This document shows positions 1-6,776 of a stretch of DNA of 42,277 nt, piece after piece. Origin of the DNA: Clostridiales bacterium (GTDB lineage: Bacteria; Bacillota; Limnochordia; Darwinibacteriales; B1SED10-159); NCBI GenBank assembly GCA_003559095.1, contig PWMW01000283.1, positions 1 through 42,277 on the forward strand. Direction: 5' to 3'. Both the position numbers and the translations under genes were made by a program. Below the pieces are notes generated by a model. That model searched no databases and had not been told where the DNA came from. It saw nothing but the letters and a program-made list of their open reading frames with translations. Each line of letters opens with the position of its first letter. Position 1 is the first letter of the stretch.

Positions 1-245
1 CACGGGACGGGCAGCCCCTTCTCCTCTATTTGGCCTTGCTCCGGATGGGGTTTACCTAGCCGACTGATCACCCAGTCGCTGGTGAGCTCTTACCTCACCG
101 TTTCACCCTTACCCAAATCGGGCGGTATATTTCTGTGGCACTAGCCTTAGGGTCGCCCCCACTGGGTGTTACCCAGCATCCTGCCCGTTGGAGCTCGGAC
201 TTTCCTCGGTGCAAATGCCCGCGATCATCCGGCCCACTCAGTTTC
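1..245 (-). ncRNA. rnpB: RNase P RNA (partial, 3' end beyond window)
   Basis: This is the catalytic RNA of RNase P, which removes 5' leaders from pre-tRNAs. On the minus strand the universally conserved 5' block GAGGAAAGTCCGAGCTCC lies at about 192-209. The block ACAGAAATATACCGCC lies near 121-137. The 3' conserved GGGTAAGGGTGAAACGG followed by the GGTAAGAGCTCACCAG hairpin lies at about 79-115. The order and spacing match bacterial type A/B RNase P RNA. The 5' end is placed near 245 from the promoter just upstream; the 3' end runs off the left edge of the window. Confidence 0.95.
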
Positions 246-251
246 ATGCAC

Positions 252-280
252 ATTGTACCACACAACGGTAGGCGAAACAA
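252..280 (-). promoter_or_regulatory. Sigma-A promoter of rnpB
   Basis: On the minus strand a -35 TTGTTT (280-275) and a -10 TACAAT (257-252) are separated by 17 bases. Transcription would begin around 245, just at the 5' end of the conserved RNase P RNA fold, which supports the call. Confidence 0.7.
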
Positions 281-354
281 GATTAGAAGGCATACTCTTT
301 ACAGGCGGGATGCGCAGGGAGCATAAAGGCTCCAATACCGCTACCTGCCCGCTC

Positions 355-540
355 TTAACTGCGCGTGGCTCCGAGGAGATCCTTATAGGTGTCAGAGTCC
401 ATGCCAATATCGGATTTCTTGACCACCATATCTGAACCATTCTTTTCGGCGCACGTAACGCAGCGTTTGGTTTGAGGAAGAATATCTAGGCGTTCCTTGG
501 GTATCGAAGCACCGCAGAATTCGCATTTACGTTCTAACAT
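355..540 (-). CDS. Short DksA/TraR-type C4 zinc-finger protein
   Basis: A 61-residue protein with two CxxC pairs, CEFCG near residues 7-11 and CVTCAEKNG near residues 27-35, about 17 residues apart. This matches the zinc finger of the DksA/TraR family without the long coiled coil that reaches into the RNA polymerase secondary channel in true DksA. The ATG at 540 is preceded by GAAGGAG at good spacing. It lies 26 bases downstream of the Nif3-like gene on the same strand and is probably cotranscribed with trmK and nif3. Function is unknown: the fold could act as a small nucleic-acid or protein-binding finger. A DksA-like transcription role cannot be assumed because the coiled-coil acidic tip is missing. 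Confidence 0.75.
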   Translation of the reverse strand: MLERKCEFCGASIPKERLDILPQTKRCVTCAEKNGSDMVVKKSDIGMDSDTYKDLLGATRS

Positions 541-566
541 TCGTTCCCACTCCTTCTACCCCACTA

Positions 567-1358
567 TTACAGGGTTTGCCATGGATTGTCACCATCATGT
601 CCTTTGACAATGGTTATTCCATCTTCTCCCATCTCCTGTGTCAAATGTTTGGTAACGAAATCCAACATAAGTTGTTCCGTGGCGAAGTGTCCAGCATCGA
701 TCACGGCCAATCCCAACTGTTCAGCCTCTAGGGCTTCGTGATACCCAACATCCCCAGTAATCAAAACATCAGCTCCACTGGCAAAGGCTCGACCCACCAG
801 CTTGCCTCCTGCGCCTCCGCAGACAGCAATCCGCTTGCAGATGCTGTCCGGCCTGCCGCAGTAGCGGACTGTGGTGTTCCATCTGGATGCCAGCTGCTCT
901 GCAAGTTCACGTACGGTAATGGGATCACACAATCCCACTCGTCCCAGACCTGTTTCCAGCGTATCGTCCCAAGGCTGCAATACCGAAGCGGCCTCCAATC
1001 CGAGGTCTTCAGCCAACCAAGTGTTCAGGCCGTTGGCAGCATGGTCCAAGTTTGTGTGGCTCACGTAAACAGCAATATCGTTCTTTATTAAGTCAGCGAT
1101 CATGCGCCCGCCTGGTGAATCCGTTCGGATGCGCTGCAGAGGGCGAAAGATCAAGGGATGATGGGCTACAATAATGTGAGTGCGCTCGGCAATGGCTCGC
1201 TGGACCAGGGCAGGGGTAACAGTCAATGTCACCATAACCCGGCTCACTGGCTTTTGGGACTCGCCTAACTGCAGTCCCACATTGTCCCACTCCTCGGCTA
1301 GGTGCTTCGGAGCCAATTGCTCCATCACTTGCGCTATTCGTTGAACTGTGAGTGACAC
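567..1358 (-). CDS. Nif3-like dinuclear metal-centre protein (YqfO/YbgI family)
   Basis: A 263-residue protein of the Nif3/DUF34 family, a conserved metal-binding protein of unsettled function, often described as GTP cyclohydrolase I type 2-like. Visible metal-ligand segments are VAHHPLIF near residue 65, SHTNLD near residue 100 and DAGHFATEQ near residue 220. It lacks the extra CutA-like domain inserted in B. subtilis YqfO, so it is the short form. I chose the GTG at 1358 because AGGTGAT precedes it by about 5 bases. An in-frame ATG at 1376 has no ribosome site and would add six residues. It overlaps the end of trmK by 25 bases, the usual trmK-nif3 operon arrangement in Bacillota. Confidence 0.88.
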   Translation of the reverse strand: MSLTVQRIAQVMEQLAPKHLAEEWDNVGLQLGESQKPVSRVMVTLTVTPALVQRAIAERTHIIVAHHPLIFRPLQRIRTDSPGGRMIADLIKNDIAVYVSHTNLDHAANGLNTWLAEDLGLEAASVLQPWDDTLETGLGRVGLCDPITVRELAEQLASRWNTTVRYCGRPDSICKRIAVCGGAGGKLVGRAFASGADVLITGDVGYHEALEAEQLGLAVIDAGHFATEQLMLDFVTKHLTQEMGEDGITIVKGHDGDNPWQTL

Positions 1359-2047
1359 AGCATCACCTGCTTCCATATGCGAATATCATTCTGCAGTTGG
1401 TGATTCTGCCGCCAAAGGTTCTGCGGAAGTGAAGCAGCGAAGGTTTCCAGTCGTCGCAGTCGTTGGGCAAAATATCTCTGGACAACGAGAGCCGGATTCA
1501 GCAAAAGCTTCGGTCCCAATCGCAGAGCTTGCTCATAACTGAGTCCAGGATAATGATACCGCAATCGCGGATCCGGTATCGACGATCCCCAATGGGCGGT
1601 CAAGAAGACATAAAAGCGTTCCTCTTCCTCTACCACCCATTCTCGGGAAACACGCAGACCCCGTTGGCACAGACATTCCCGCAGTGTTTCTGGCCTTGTC
1701 ATAGGCTGGAAGATCCAATGGGGAAAGGTTGTCAGGGCCGCACCCGAACGATTCAGAATCTGCGCCATCGTATCTCCACCCATACCGGCCATTACCACGG
1801 TGTGAACTTCGCCTGGTCGCAGAACGGCAAGACCATCTCCTTGGCGAAGGTCAATCTTGACGCCCCGCCGAGCAGCCCAAGCGCGGGTTTGGCTAAGTGG
1901 TCCGGCAACAATGTCACTGGCCACCACAGAACAGTTCCGCTGCCTGACTGCCTCCACCGCCAAAAACCCATGGTCCGAACCGATGTCTGCCACCGCAACT
2001 GCTCGGGGCAGCGCATTTAACAAACTCTGTAAACGCTTTGAGTTCAA
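1334..2047 (-). CDS. trmK: tRNA (adenine-22 N1)-methyltransferase TrmK
   Basis: A SAM-dependent enzyme that makes m1A22 in the D-loop of bacterial tRNAs. The SAM-binding motif VADIGSDHGFL sits near residue 20, followed by the family segment VVMAGMGGDTMAQIL near residue 88. The best start is TTG at 2047 (MNSKRLQ...), because AAAGGTG lies six bases upstream and TrmK proteins typically begin with a similar SKRL segment. This gives 237 residues, normal for the family. The open frame extends upstream to 2098, but that part lacks a ribosome site. It is divergent from the selenoprotein gene and upstream of nif3. Confidence 0.9.
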   Translation of the reverse strand: MNSKRLQSLLNALPRAVAVADIGSDHGFLAVEAVRQRNCSVVASDIVAGPLSQTRAWAARRGVKIDLRQGDGLAVLRPGEVHTVVMAGMGGDTMAQILNRSGAALTTFPHWIFQPMTRPETLRECLCQRGLRVSREWVVEEEERFYVFLTAHWGSSIPDPRLRYHYPGLSYEQALRLGPKLLLNPALVVQRYFAQRLRRLETFAASLPQNLWRQNHQLQNDIRIWKQVMLCHSQFNE

Positions 2048-2110
2048 AACAATCACCTTTATTAGCCAATTCGACGCGCAGACGGGTCCTTCCTGCAAAT
2101 CAGCAGGACT

Positions 2111-2138
2111 TTGGCCCGCAATATGGTAGTATTATAGT
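2111..2138 (+). promoter_or_regulatory. Candidate promoter of the selW-like gene
   Basis: TTGGCC (2111-2116) and TATAGT (2133-2138) are separated by 16 bases. Transcription would start near 2145, followed directly by GGAGGAGGTG and the ATG at 2163, a very short leader. Confidence 0.45.
2131..2136 (-). promoter_or_regulatory. -10 element for trmK (overlaps selW -10)
   Basis: On the minus strand TATAAT is read at 2136-2131, about 84 bases before the trmK start. The -35 position (AACACC at 17 bp) is poor. The hexamer overlaps the plus-strand -10 of the divergent selenoprotein gene, so the two promoters probably compete for polymerase. Confidence 0.4.
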
Positions 2139-2162
2139 AACCAATATGGAGGAGGTGTTGCC

Positions 2163-2390
2163 ATGCGCCTGCAGATTCATTACTGTACTGCTTGAGGGTA
2201 TTTGCCCAAAGCCGTCAGTTTGGCGGAAAAGCTGTTGAACGAACACAAGAACAACATCGCTGCTCTTGAACTAGTACCTTCGTCTGGTGGTGTATTTGAG
2301 GTATTTGTAGATTCCAAGTGCCTCTTTTCCAAAAAGGAACTGGATCGGTTCCCGGAGGAGGACGAAGTGGAAAGCGCCCTGCGCTCCTAA
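2163..2390 (+). CDS. SelW/Rdx-family selenoprotein with in-frame TGA (Sec)
   Basis: Reading from ATG 2163, which is preceded by a very strong GGAGGAGGTG, gives MRLQIHYCTA, then TGA at 2193-2195, then GYLPKAV and onward to TAA at 2390. Decoding the TGA as selenocysteine yields a 75-residue protein with the CxxU redox motif (Cys8, Sec11) directly after the first beta strand, exactly where Rdx proteins (SelW/SelT/SelH) carry CxxC or CxxU. Downstream, LVPSSGGVFEVFVD and the SKKELDRFPEEDEV tail are hallmark segments of small bacterial SelW-like proteins. The role is inferred as thiol/selenol redox with an unknown partner. Standard ORF calling would report only the 62 residues after the TGA, starting at TTG 2202 with no ribosome site. 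The gene is monocistronic, between its own promoter and a strong terminator. It implies that the genome encodes selA, selB, selC and selD, which are not in this window. Confidence 0.9.
2190..2226 (+). promoter_or_regulatory. Candidate bacterial SECIS hairpin(s) at the Sec codon
   Basis: Two local hairpins can be drawn by eye. One has GCTT (2190-2193) pairing with AAGC (2209-2212) and GGG (2196-2198) with CCC (2205-2207), which puts the UGA at the stem base. The second has GCCG (2211-2214) pairing with TGGC (2221-2224), with loop TCAGTT whose G lies about 22 bases after the UGA. The two share bases and exclude each other. Bacterial SECIS elements lie just 3' of the UGA and carry a guanine in the apical loop, so the second fits that rule better. 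Not energy-folded. Confidence 0.4.
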
Positions 2391-2401
2391 CAGTTTGGCA
2401 G

Positions 2402-2435
2402 AACCCCGAGGCGAGAAGAGCCTCGGGGTTTTTCT
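2402..2435 (+). terminator. Rho-independent terminator of selW-like gene
   Basis: AACCCCGAGGC pairs with GCCTCGGGGTT around a short GAGAAGA loop, followed by a T tract. It begins 12 bases after the stop codon. Confidence 0.9.
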
Positions 2436-2539
2436 GCTATGCATCGCAAAAATTTGGTCGCGGTCGTGTATGCAATGTGCCCAAAAGAAAAAAGCAGCCG
2501 CCCTGGGATCTTGGCTAACCGACGGGCCGCGTTGTCCCC

Positions 2540-2573
2540 TAACAAAGAACCCAGAGGCCTCGGGCTTCTGGGT
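2540..2573 (-). terminator. Terminator downstream of tRNA-Ile2
   Basis: On the minus strand ACCCAGAAGCC pairs imperfectly with GGCCTCTGGGT around CGA and is followed by TCTTTGTT. It lies 14 bases beyond the tRNA CCA end and closes a one-gene tRNA unit. Confidence 0.8.
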
Positions 2574-2586
2574 ACGAGTAACACTT

Positions 2587-2662
<76 letters not shown>

Positions 2663-2676
2663 TAATGACAAACATC

Positions 2677-2705
2677 ATTATACGTCAGCCGGTGAACACT
2701 GTCAA
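2677..2705 (-). promoter_or_regulatory. Consensus sigma-A promoter of tRNA-Ile2
   Basis: TTGACA (2705-2700), a 17-base spacer and TATAAT (2682-2677) on the minus strand: both hexamers are perfect consensus. The start would fall about eight bases before the mature tRNA 5' end. It sits in the 47 bases after the rpoD stop. Confidence 0.9.
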
Positions 2706-2709
2706 CTCA

Positions 2710-3819
2710 CTACTGACCGAGAAAATCCTTCAGCTTCTTGCTGCGACTGGGATGCCGCAGTTTACGCAGGGCCTTGGCCTCGATTTGCCGGATGCGTTCC
2801 CGGGTAACTCCAAAGACTTGACCCACTTCCTCCAGGGTTCTTGTCCTGCCGTCATCGAGACCGAATCGGAGCCGCAGCACCTGCTGCTCACGAGTGGTCA
2901 GCGATTCCAGAGTGGATCCTAGCTGCTCCCGCAGCATGGTAAAGGAAGCTGCTTCCGCTGGCGCCGGAGCATCCTGATCTTCGATGAAATCTCCCAGATG
3001 ACTATCTTCTTCTTCGCCAATGGGCGTTTCCAGTGAGACTGGTTCCTGAGCGATCTTCATGATCTCCCGAACCCGTTCCTCTGGCATCTCCATCTCCTTC
3101 GCAATCTCCTCGGGAGTGGGTTCGCGACCCAGGTCCTGCAGCAGCTGACGGGAAATACGGATCAACTTGTTGATGGTCTCCACCATGTGCACCGGAATCC
3201 GTATGGTCCGAGCCTGGTCGGCGATGGCCCTCGTAATAGCTTGGCGTATCCACCAAGTGGCATACGTACTGAACTTGTATCCCTTACGATAGTCAAACTT
3301 CTCCACTGCCTTGATGAGGCCAAGATTGCCTTCCTGGATCAAGTCGAGGAACAACATGCCGCGGCCTACGTAGCGTTTGGCAATGCTTACGACCAGCCGC
3401 AAATTGGCTTCGGCCAGCCGCCGCTTGGCGATTTCGTCACCATCCTCAATCCGCTTGGCTAAGGCCACTTCTTCTTCGGCCGTTAGGAGTGGGACGCGCC
3501 CGATCTCCTTCAAATACATGCGGACAGGGTCGTCTAGGCCCACACCTTCCGGAACGGAGAGATCAAACTCTTCTTCTTCTTCTTCTTCCGGCTCTGATGA
3601 CGCATCATCATCCGTCTCCAAAACCGCTGCATCTCCGGAATCAGGAATGACCTCGATACCCATTGCGGTAAAACTTTCGTAGATCTCATCAATCTGTTCC
3701 GGTGTTAAGTCCACATCCTGGAGGGCATCCATAATTTCGCGATAGGTCAACATGCCGCGTTTTTTGCCGCGTTCCATTAACTCATTCACAGACTCAAGTG
3801 TTAGTTCTTTTTTGCTCAT
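2710..3819 (-). CDS. rpoD: RNA polymerase primary sigma factor (sigma-A)
   Basis: The housekeeping sigma factor, 369 residues, the Bacillota-type length without the large E. coli insert. Order of domains: region 1.1 in about the first 65 residues; an acidic linker with a run of seven Glu near residues 77-83; region 1.2 beginning [12 protein letters not shown]; region 2 with [12 protein letters not shown] and the -10 binding segment [13 protein letters not shown] near residue 185; region 3; and region 4.2 with the -35 recognition helix [17 protein letters not shown] near residue 340. The start overlaps the dnaG stop as ATGA, and GGGGGGAG lies upstream. It is last in the dgt-dnaG-rpoD operon, the classic macromolecular-synthesis arrangement of Bacillota. 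Confidence 0.98.
   Translation of the reverse strand: MSKKELTLESVNELMERGKKRGMLTYREIMDALQDVDLTPEQIDEIYESFTAMGIEVIPDSGDAAVLETDDDASSEPEEEEEEEFDLSVPEGVGLDDPVRMYLKEIGRVPLLTAEEEVALAKRIEDGDEIAKRRLAEANLRLVVSIAKRYVGRGMLFLDLIQEGNLGLIKAVEKFDYRKGYKFSTYATWWIRQAITRAIADQARTIRIPVHMVETINKLIRISRQLLQDLGREPTPEEIAKEMEMPEERVREIMKIAQEPVSLETPIGEEEDSHLGDFIEDQDAPAPAEAASFTMLREQLGSTLESLTTREQQVLRLRFGLDDGRTRTLEEVGQVFGVTRERIRQIEAKALRKLRHPSRSKKLKDFLGQ
3571..3588 (-). repeat. GAA trinucleotide run in the rpoD acidic linker
   Basis: Six tandem TTC units on the plus strand read as GAA codons on the coding strand and encode most of the Glu run between sigma regions 1.1 and 1.2. Unit loss or gain would keep the reading frame. 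Confidence 0.8.
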
Positions 3820-5642
3820 TTAGACTCCCCCCTTCCCCGTGGGCCTTCATCTTTTATTCGTCTTACCAGATGAAATACCTTTTTTCTAACGGAAAAATAG
3901 CTATAGACCATTTGGAACAATGTATCCTTTGCCGTCACACGTTCTTTGTTTTTCTCCATGGAACTGAGGTTTTCCTCTATTTTGGCCAGCTCACGGGAAA
4001 AAATCGTTGCTTGCATGTGGTCAAGGTATTCCCGCCAGCGACCTTGAGGTGTTTCCAGTTGAAACAAGTCCTGGGCGGCCTTTTCACCCTGGAGATCCCA
4101 AGAACCATCCAATAGGAGCGCGTAGAGATGCCGATAGTCATCGTTTTGAAAGTGACGTGGCAAAATGCCTTCTCGACGCAGTTCGTCTAGGAGCTCAGGT
4201 TGACGGAGGACTCGCCGGAGAACATCACGTTCCACGGACTCGCCCTGATCTCGCAAAGTTCGCGGTACCGTTGGCTGCAGTTTAGCAGCAGCGGACGAGC
4301 CGCCCACCGCTGACCGGCGACCATCGCCTCGGGAATGCACAGGCCTGCTGCTCACACGCTGTGCCACATCGCTGCGCAGTGCTGCAGCATCCACGCCCAG
4401 TGCATCTGCGGCGAACTGAACGTACTCATCTCGCCGCACAGCTTCAGATATGGTGGCTAGAACACCTACTATTTCTTGAGTGGCCCGCAGTTTTCCTTCT
4501 CTATTTTGTATATCATGAAGTTGCATTGCCTGTCGAATGAGATACTCCGGCCACGGCAGTGCTGTCTCCAACCACAGCTGCAGATGTTCCGGATCCGATT
4601 GGCGGGCAAAGGTGTCCGGATCCACGCCAGCTTCCAACGGTGCTACAAAGACCTCCAGTCCATTTTGCCGCAGCAGATGAATACTTCGTACAGCCGCCTT
4701 CTGGCCAGCAGTGTCGCCATCAAAGGCAAGAATGGCTCGACCGGCAAAGCGCTGTAAGAGCCGTGCGTGATCCGCAGTAAAAGCCGTCCCCAAAGAAGCG
4801 GTTGCATAATCGATCCCCTTCGCTGCAAGACTAATGCAATCGGTATAGCCTTCCACCAAGATAGCGGTTCCCTTGTCTTTGATGGCATCTTTGCTCCAGT
4901 TTAGCCCGTAGAGGGCTTGAGCTTTGCGGAATATGGGGCTTTCCGATGAGTTCAGGTACTTCGGTGTCCCCTGCCCGACACTGCGGCCGCCAAAGCCCAG
5001 AAATCGCCCTTGATGATCGCAGATGGGGAAAATGATCCGCTGGCGAAAGCGATCATACAATCCCCGCTCGCCCTGAAGGGACAATCCCGCCTGAACTAGA
5101 AGCTGATCACGAAACCCCTGCTGCCGTAGATACTCGGTCAAAGCATCCCACTGATCCGGAGCATAACCCAAAAAGAAGCGGCGAGCCAGCTCCTTATGGA
5201 TGCCCCGGCCTGCCAGGTATTGGCGGGCGGCCTTGCCTTCAGCAGTTCGCAGAGTTCGATAGAAAAACTCCGCGGCCTTGTGGTTCAAGCGGTACAAAGA
5301 GTCCCGCTCCTGTTGCCGCTGGGTATCCTCGGCCGACCTTTGGGGCACTTCAATTCCCGCCCTAGCAGCCAAGGTCTCCGCCGCCTCGGGAAATGTTAGG
5401 CCTTCAGTCCGCATGAGGAAGTTGAAGATATTACCGCCGGCACCGCAGCCAAAACAATAAAAAAACTGCTTTTCTGGATTCACAGAAAACGAAGGCGTCT
5501 TTTCATTGTGAAAAGGACACAGCCCTGTGTAGTTCTTGCCCGTCTGCTTGAGATCCACTTTGGCACCGACAATGTCGACAATGTCCGACGCGCCCTTGAC
5601 CTTCTCCAACCATTCATCGGAGAACTGAGCCAACCATATCAC
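3816..5642 (-). CDS. dnaG: DNA primase
   Basis: Synthesizes RNA primers at the replication fork. Domains in order: an N-terminal zinc-ribbon with [13 protein letters not shown] near residues 42-54 and [11 protein letters not shown] near residues 61-71; the catalytic core with toprim motifs LVEGYTDC near residue 262 and [12 protein letters not shown] near residue 308; and a C-terminal helicase-interaction region of low conservation. The 608-residue length is typical. The frame opens with GTG at 5642, five bases after the dgt stop. A TTG at 5633 with AGGTG six bases upstream is an equally good start and would shorten the protein by three residues. It overlaps rpoD by four bases. Confidence 0.97.
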   Translation of the reverse strand: MIWLAQFSDEWLEKVKGASDIVDIVGAKVDLKQTGKNYTGLCPFHNEKTPSFSVNPEKQFFYCFGCGAGGNIFNFLMRTEGLTFPEAAETLAARAGIEVPQRSAEDTQRQQERDSLYRLNHKAAEFFYRTLRTAEGKAARQYLAGRGIHKELARRFFLGYAPDQWDALTEYLRQQGFRDQLLVQAGLSLQGERGLYDRFRQRIIFPICDHQGRFLGFGGRSVGQGTPKYLNSSESPIFRKAQALYGLNWSKDAIKDKGTAILVEGYTDCISLAAKGIDYATASLGTAFTADHARLLQRFAGRAILAFDGDTAGQKAAVRSIHLLRQNGLEVFVAPLEAGVDPDTFARQSDPEHLQLWLETALPWPEYLIRQAMQLHDIQNREGKLRATQEIVGVLATISEAVRRDEYVQFAADALGVDAAALRSDVAQRVSSRPVHSRGDGRRSAVGGSSAAAKLQPTVPRTLRDQGESVERDVLRRVLRQPELLDELRREGILPRHFQNDDYRHLYALLLDGSWDLQGEKAAQDLFQLETPQGRWREYLDHMQATIFSRELAKIEENLSSMEKNKERVTAKDTLFQMVYSYFSVRKKVFHLVRRIKDEGPRGRGESK

Positions 5643-5647
5643 CTACT

Positions 5648-6658
5648 TTACCTGCGTGACCATCCTTTGGGCAAAAACAACGTCTGAAACTCCGAGATAG
5701 CATAGCCGTCGGTCATCCCGGCGATATAGTCCACAACACCGCGCTTGACTTCTCCTGGTGCCAAGGACTGCCCGAGACGCCTTTCCAGCTCGTCGGGTTT
5801 GGCAAGATAGTATTCGAAGAACATCCGGATAATGTGGTAGACCTTCTGTTCTTCAATCTTGGCTTCCGATCCAATGTAGACATGCCGAAACAAAAATGCC
5901 CGCAGTTCATTCGTAGCCTCGCCCACAGCCGGCGACATCCCGATGGCATCACGATCCGTACTATGGGCAATGATGTCTTTGACCATGGTATCAATGCGCT
6001 GCGAACGAGACCTTCCCAAAACCTCCGTGATCCCCTTGGGAATCAAAGCTTCCTCCAGGACGCCACCCCGAACCGCATCCTCGATGTCGTGGTTGAGGTA
6101 CGCTACGCGATCGCACAACCGCACAACTTGGCCCTCCAAATGCTGAGGAACATGCGACCCCGTGTGGCCCAATATGCCTTCCCGCACTTCCGCCGTCAGG
6201 TTCAATCCCGCATAATCCTGCTTGTGCCGCTCAAGATGCTCCACAACCCTCAGGCTCTGCTCATTGTGGTGAAACTGGCCCATCAACCGTTCCAGAGCAG
6301 CTTCACCGGCATGCCCGAATGGCGTATGCCCAAGATCATGGCCCAGGGCAATGGCCTCAGTCAAGTCTTCATTAAGGCGCAGCGCCCGGGCCACAGTGCG
6401 ACTGATCTGGGAGACCTCCAACGTATGCGTCAGACGCGTGCGATAGTGATCTCCCTCCGGAGCAATGAACACCTGCGTTTTACCCTTGAGGCGCCGAAAA
6501 GCCTTGGAGTGGAGGATCCGGTCCCGGTCTCGCTGAAACGCCGTTCGAACCAGACATTCCGGCTCTGAGAACTGCCGACCTTTGCTGGACGCGGAACAGA
6601 CTGCATGCGGAGACAGATATTGACCTTCCCACTGCTCTGTGCGTTCCCTGAGAATCAT
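5648..6658 (-). CDS. dgt: dGTPase-family HD dNTP triphosphohydrolase
   Basis: Hydrolyses dNTPs to deoxynucleoside and triphosphate, controlling dNTP pools. Visible HD-domain residues: HYRTRLTHTLEV near residue 70, the HD pair in GHDLGHTPFGHAGE near residues 105-118, and the distal Asp in YLNHDIEDAV. N-terminal REDR-type segments RTAFQRDRDRILHSKAF are typical of the deoxyguanosinetriphosphate triphosphohydrolase-like type 2 family. I chose ATG 6658 (MILRERTEQWE), preceded by GGGAGTGG at about eight bases; the ATG at 6673 has no ribosome site. This gives 336 residues. First gene of dgt-dnaG-rpoD. Substrate preference cannot be read from the sequence. Confidence 0.93.
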   Translation of the reverse strand: MILRERTEQWEGQYLSPHAVCSASSKGRQFSEPECLVRTAFQRDRDRILHSKAFRRLKGKTQVFIAPEGDHYRTRLTHTLEVSQISRTVARALRLNEDLTEAIALGHDLGHTPFGHAGEAALERLMGQFHHNEQSLRVVEHLERHKQDYAGLNLTAEVREGILGHTGSHVPQHLEGQVVRLCDRVAYLNHDIEDAVRGGVLEEALIPKGITEVLGRSRSQRIDTMVKDIIAHSTDRDAIGMSPAVGEATNELRAFLFRHVYIGSEAKIEEQKVYHIIRMFFEYYLAKPDELERRLGQSLAPGEVKRGVVDYIAGMTDGYAISEFQTLFLPKGWSRR

Positions 6659-6690
6659 GCGGACCACTCCCATGATTTGTTCTACTTCGC

Positions 6691-6733
6691 GGAGAAAGAA
6701 AGGGACCCATACTTGGTGTAGTATGGGTTCCCC
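6691..6733 (-). terminator. Terminator downstream of ppdK
   Basis: On the minus strand AACCCATACT pairs with AGTATGGGT around ACACCA, followed by CCCTTTCTTTCT. It separates ppdK from the dgt-dnaG-rpoD operon; the dgt ATG is about 33 bases further on. Confidence 0.8.
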
Positions 6734-6776
6734 AATACGCTCACATAATCCTGCAAAGCTCGACGGTCATCGGCTC

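Noticed and set aside
2202-2390. A 62-residue hypothetical protein beginning at TTG 2202
   Set aside because: It has no ribosome site and is simply the part of the SelW-like selenoprotein after the recoded TGA.
5834-6568. A 244-residue plus-strand open frame opposite dgt
   Set aside because: Antisense shadow of a well-conserved HD-domain gene; no ribosome site or motif.
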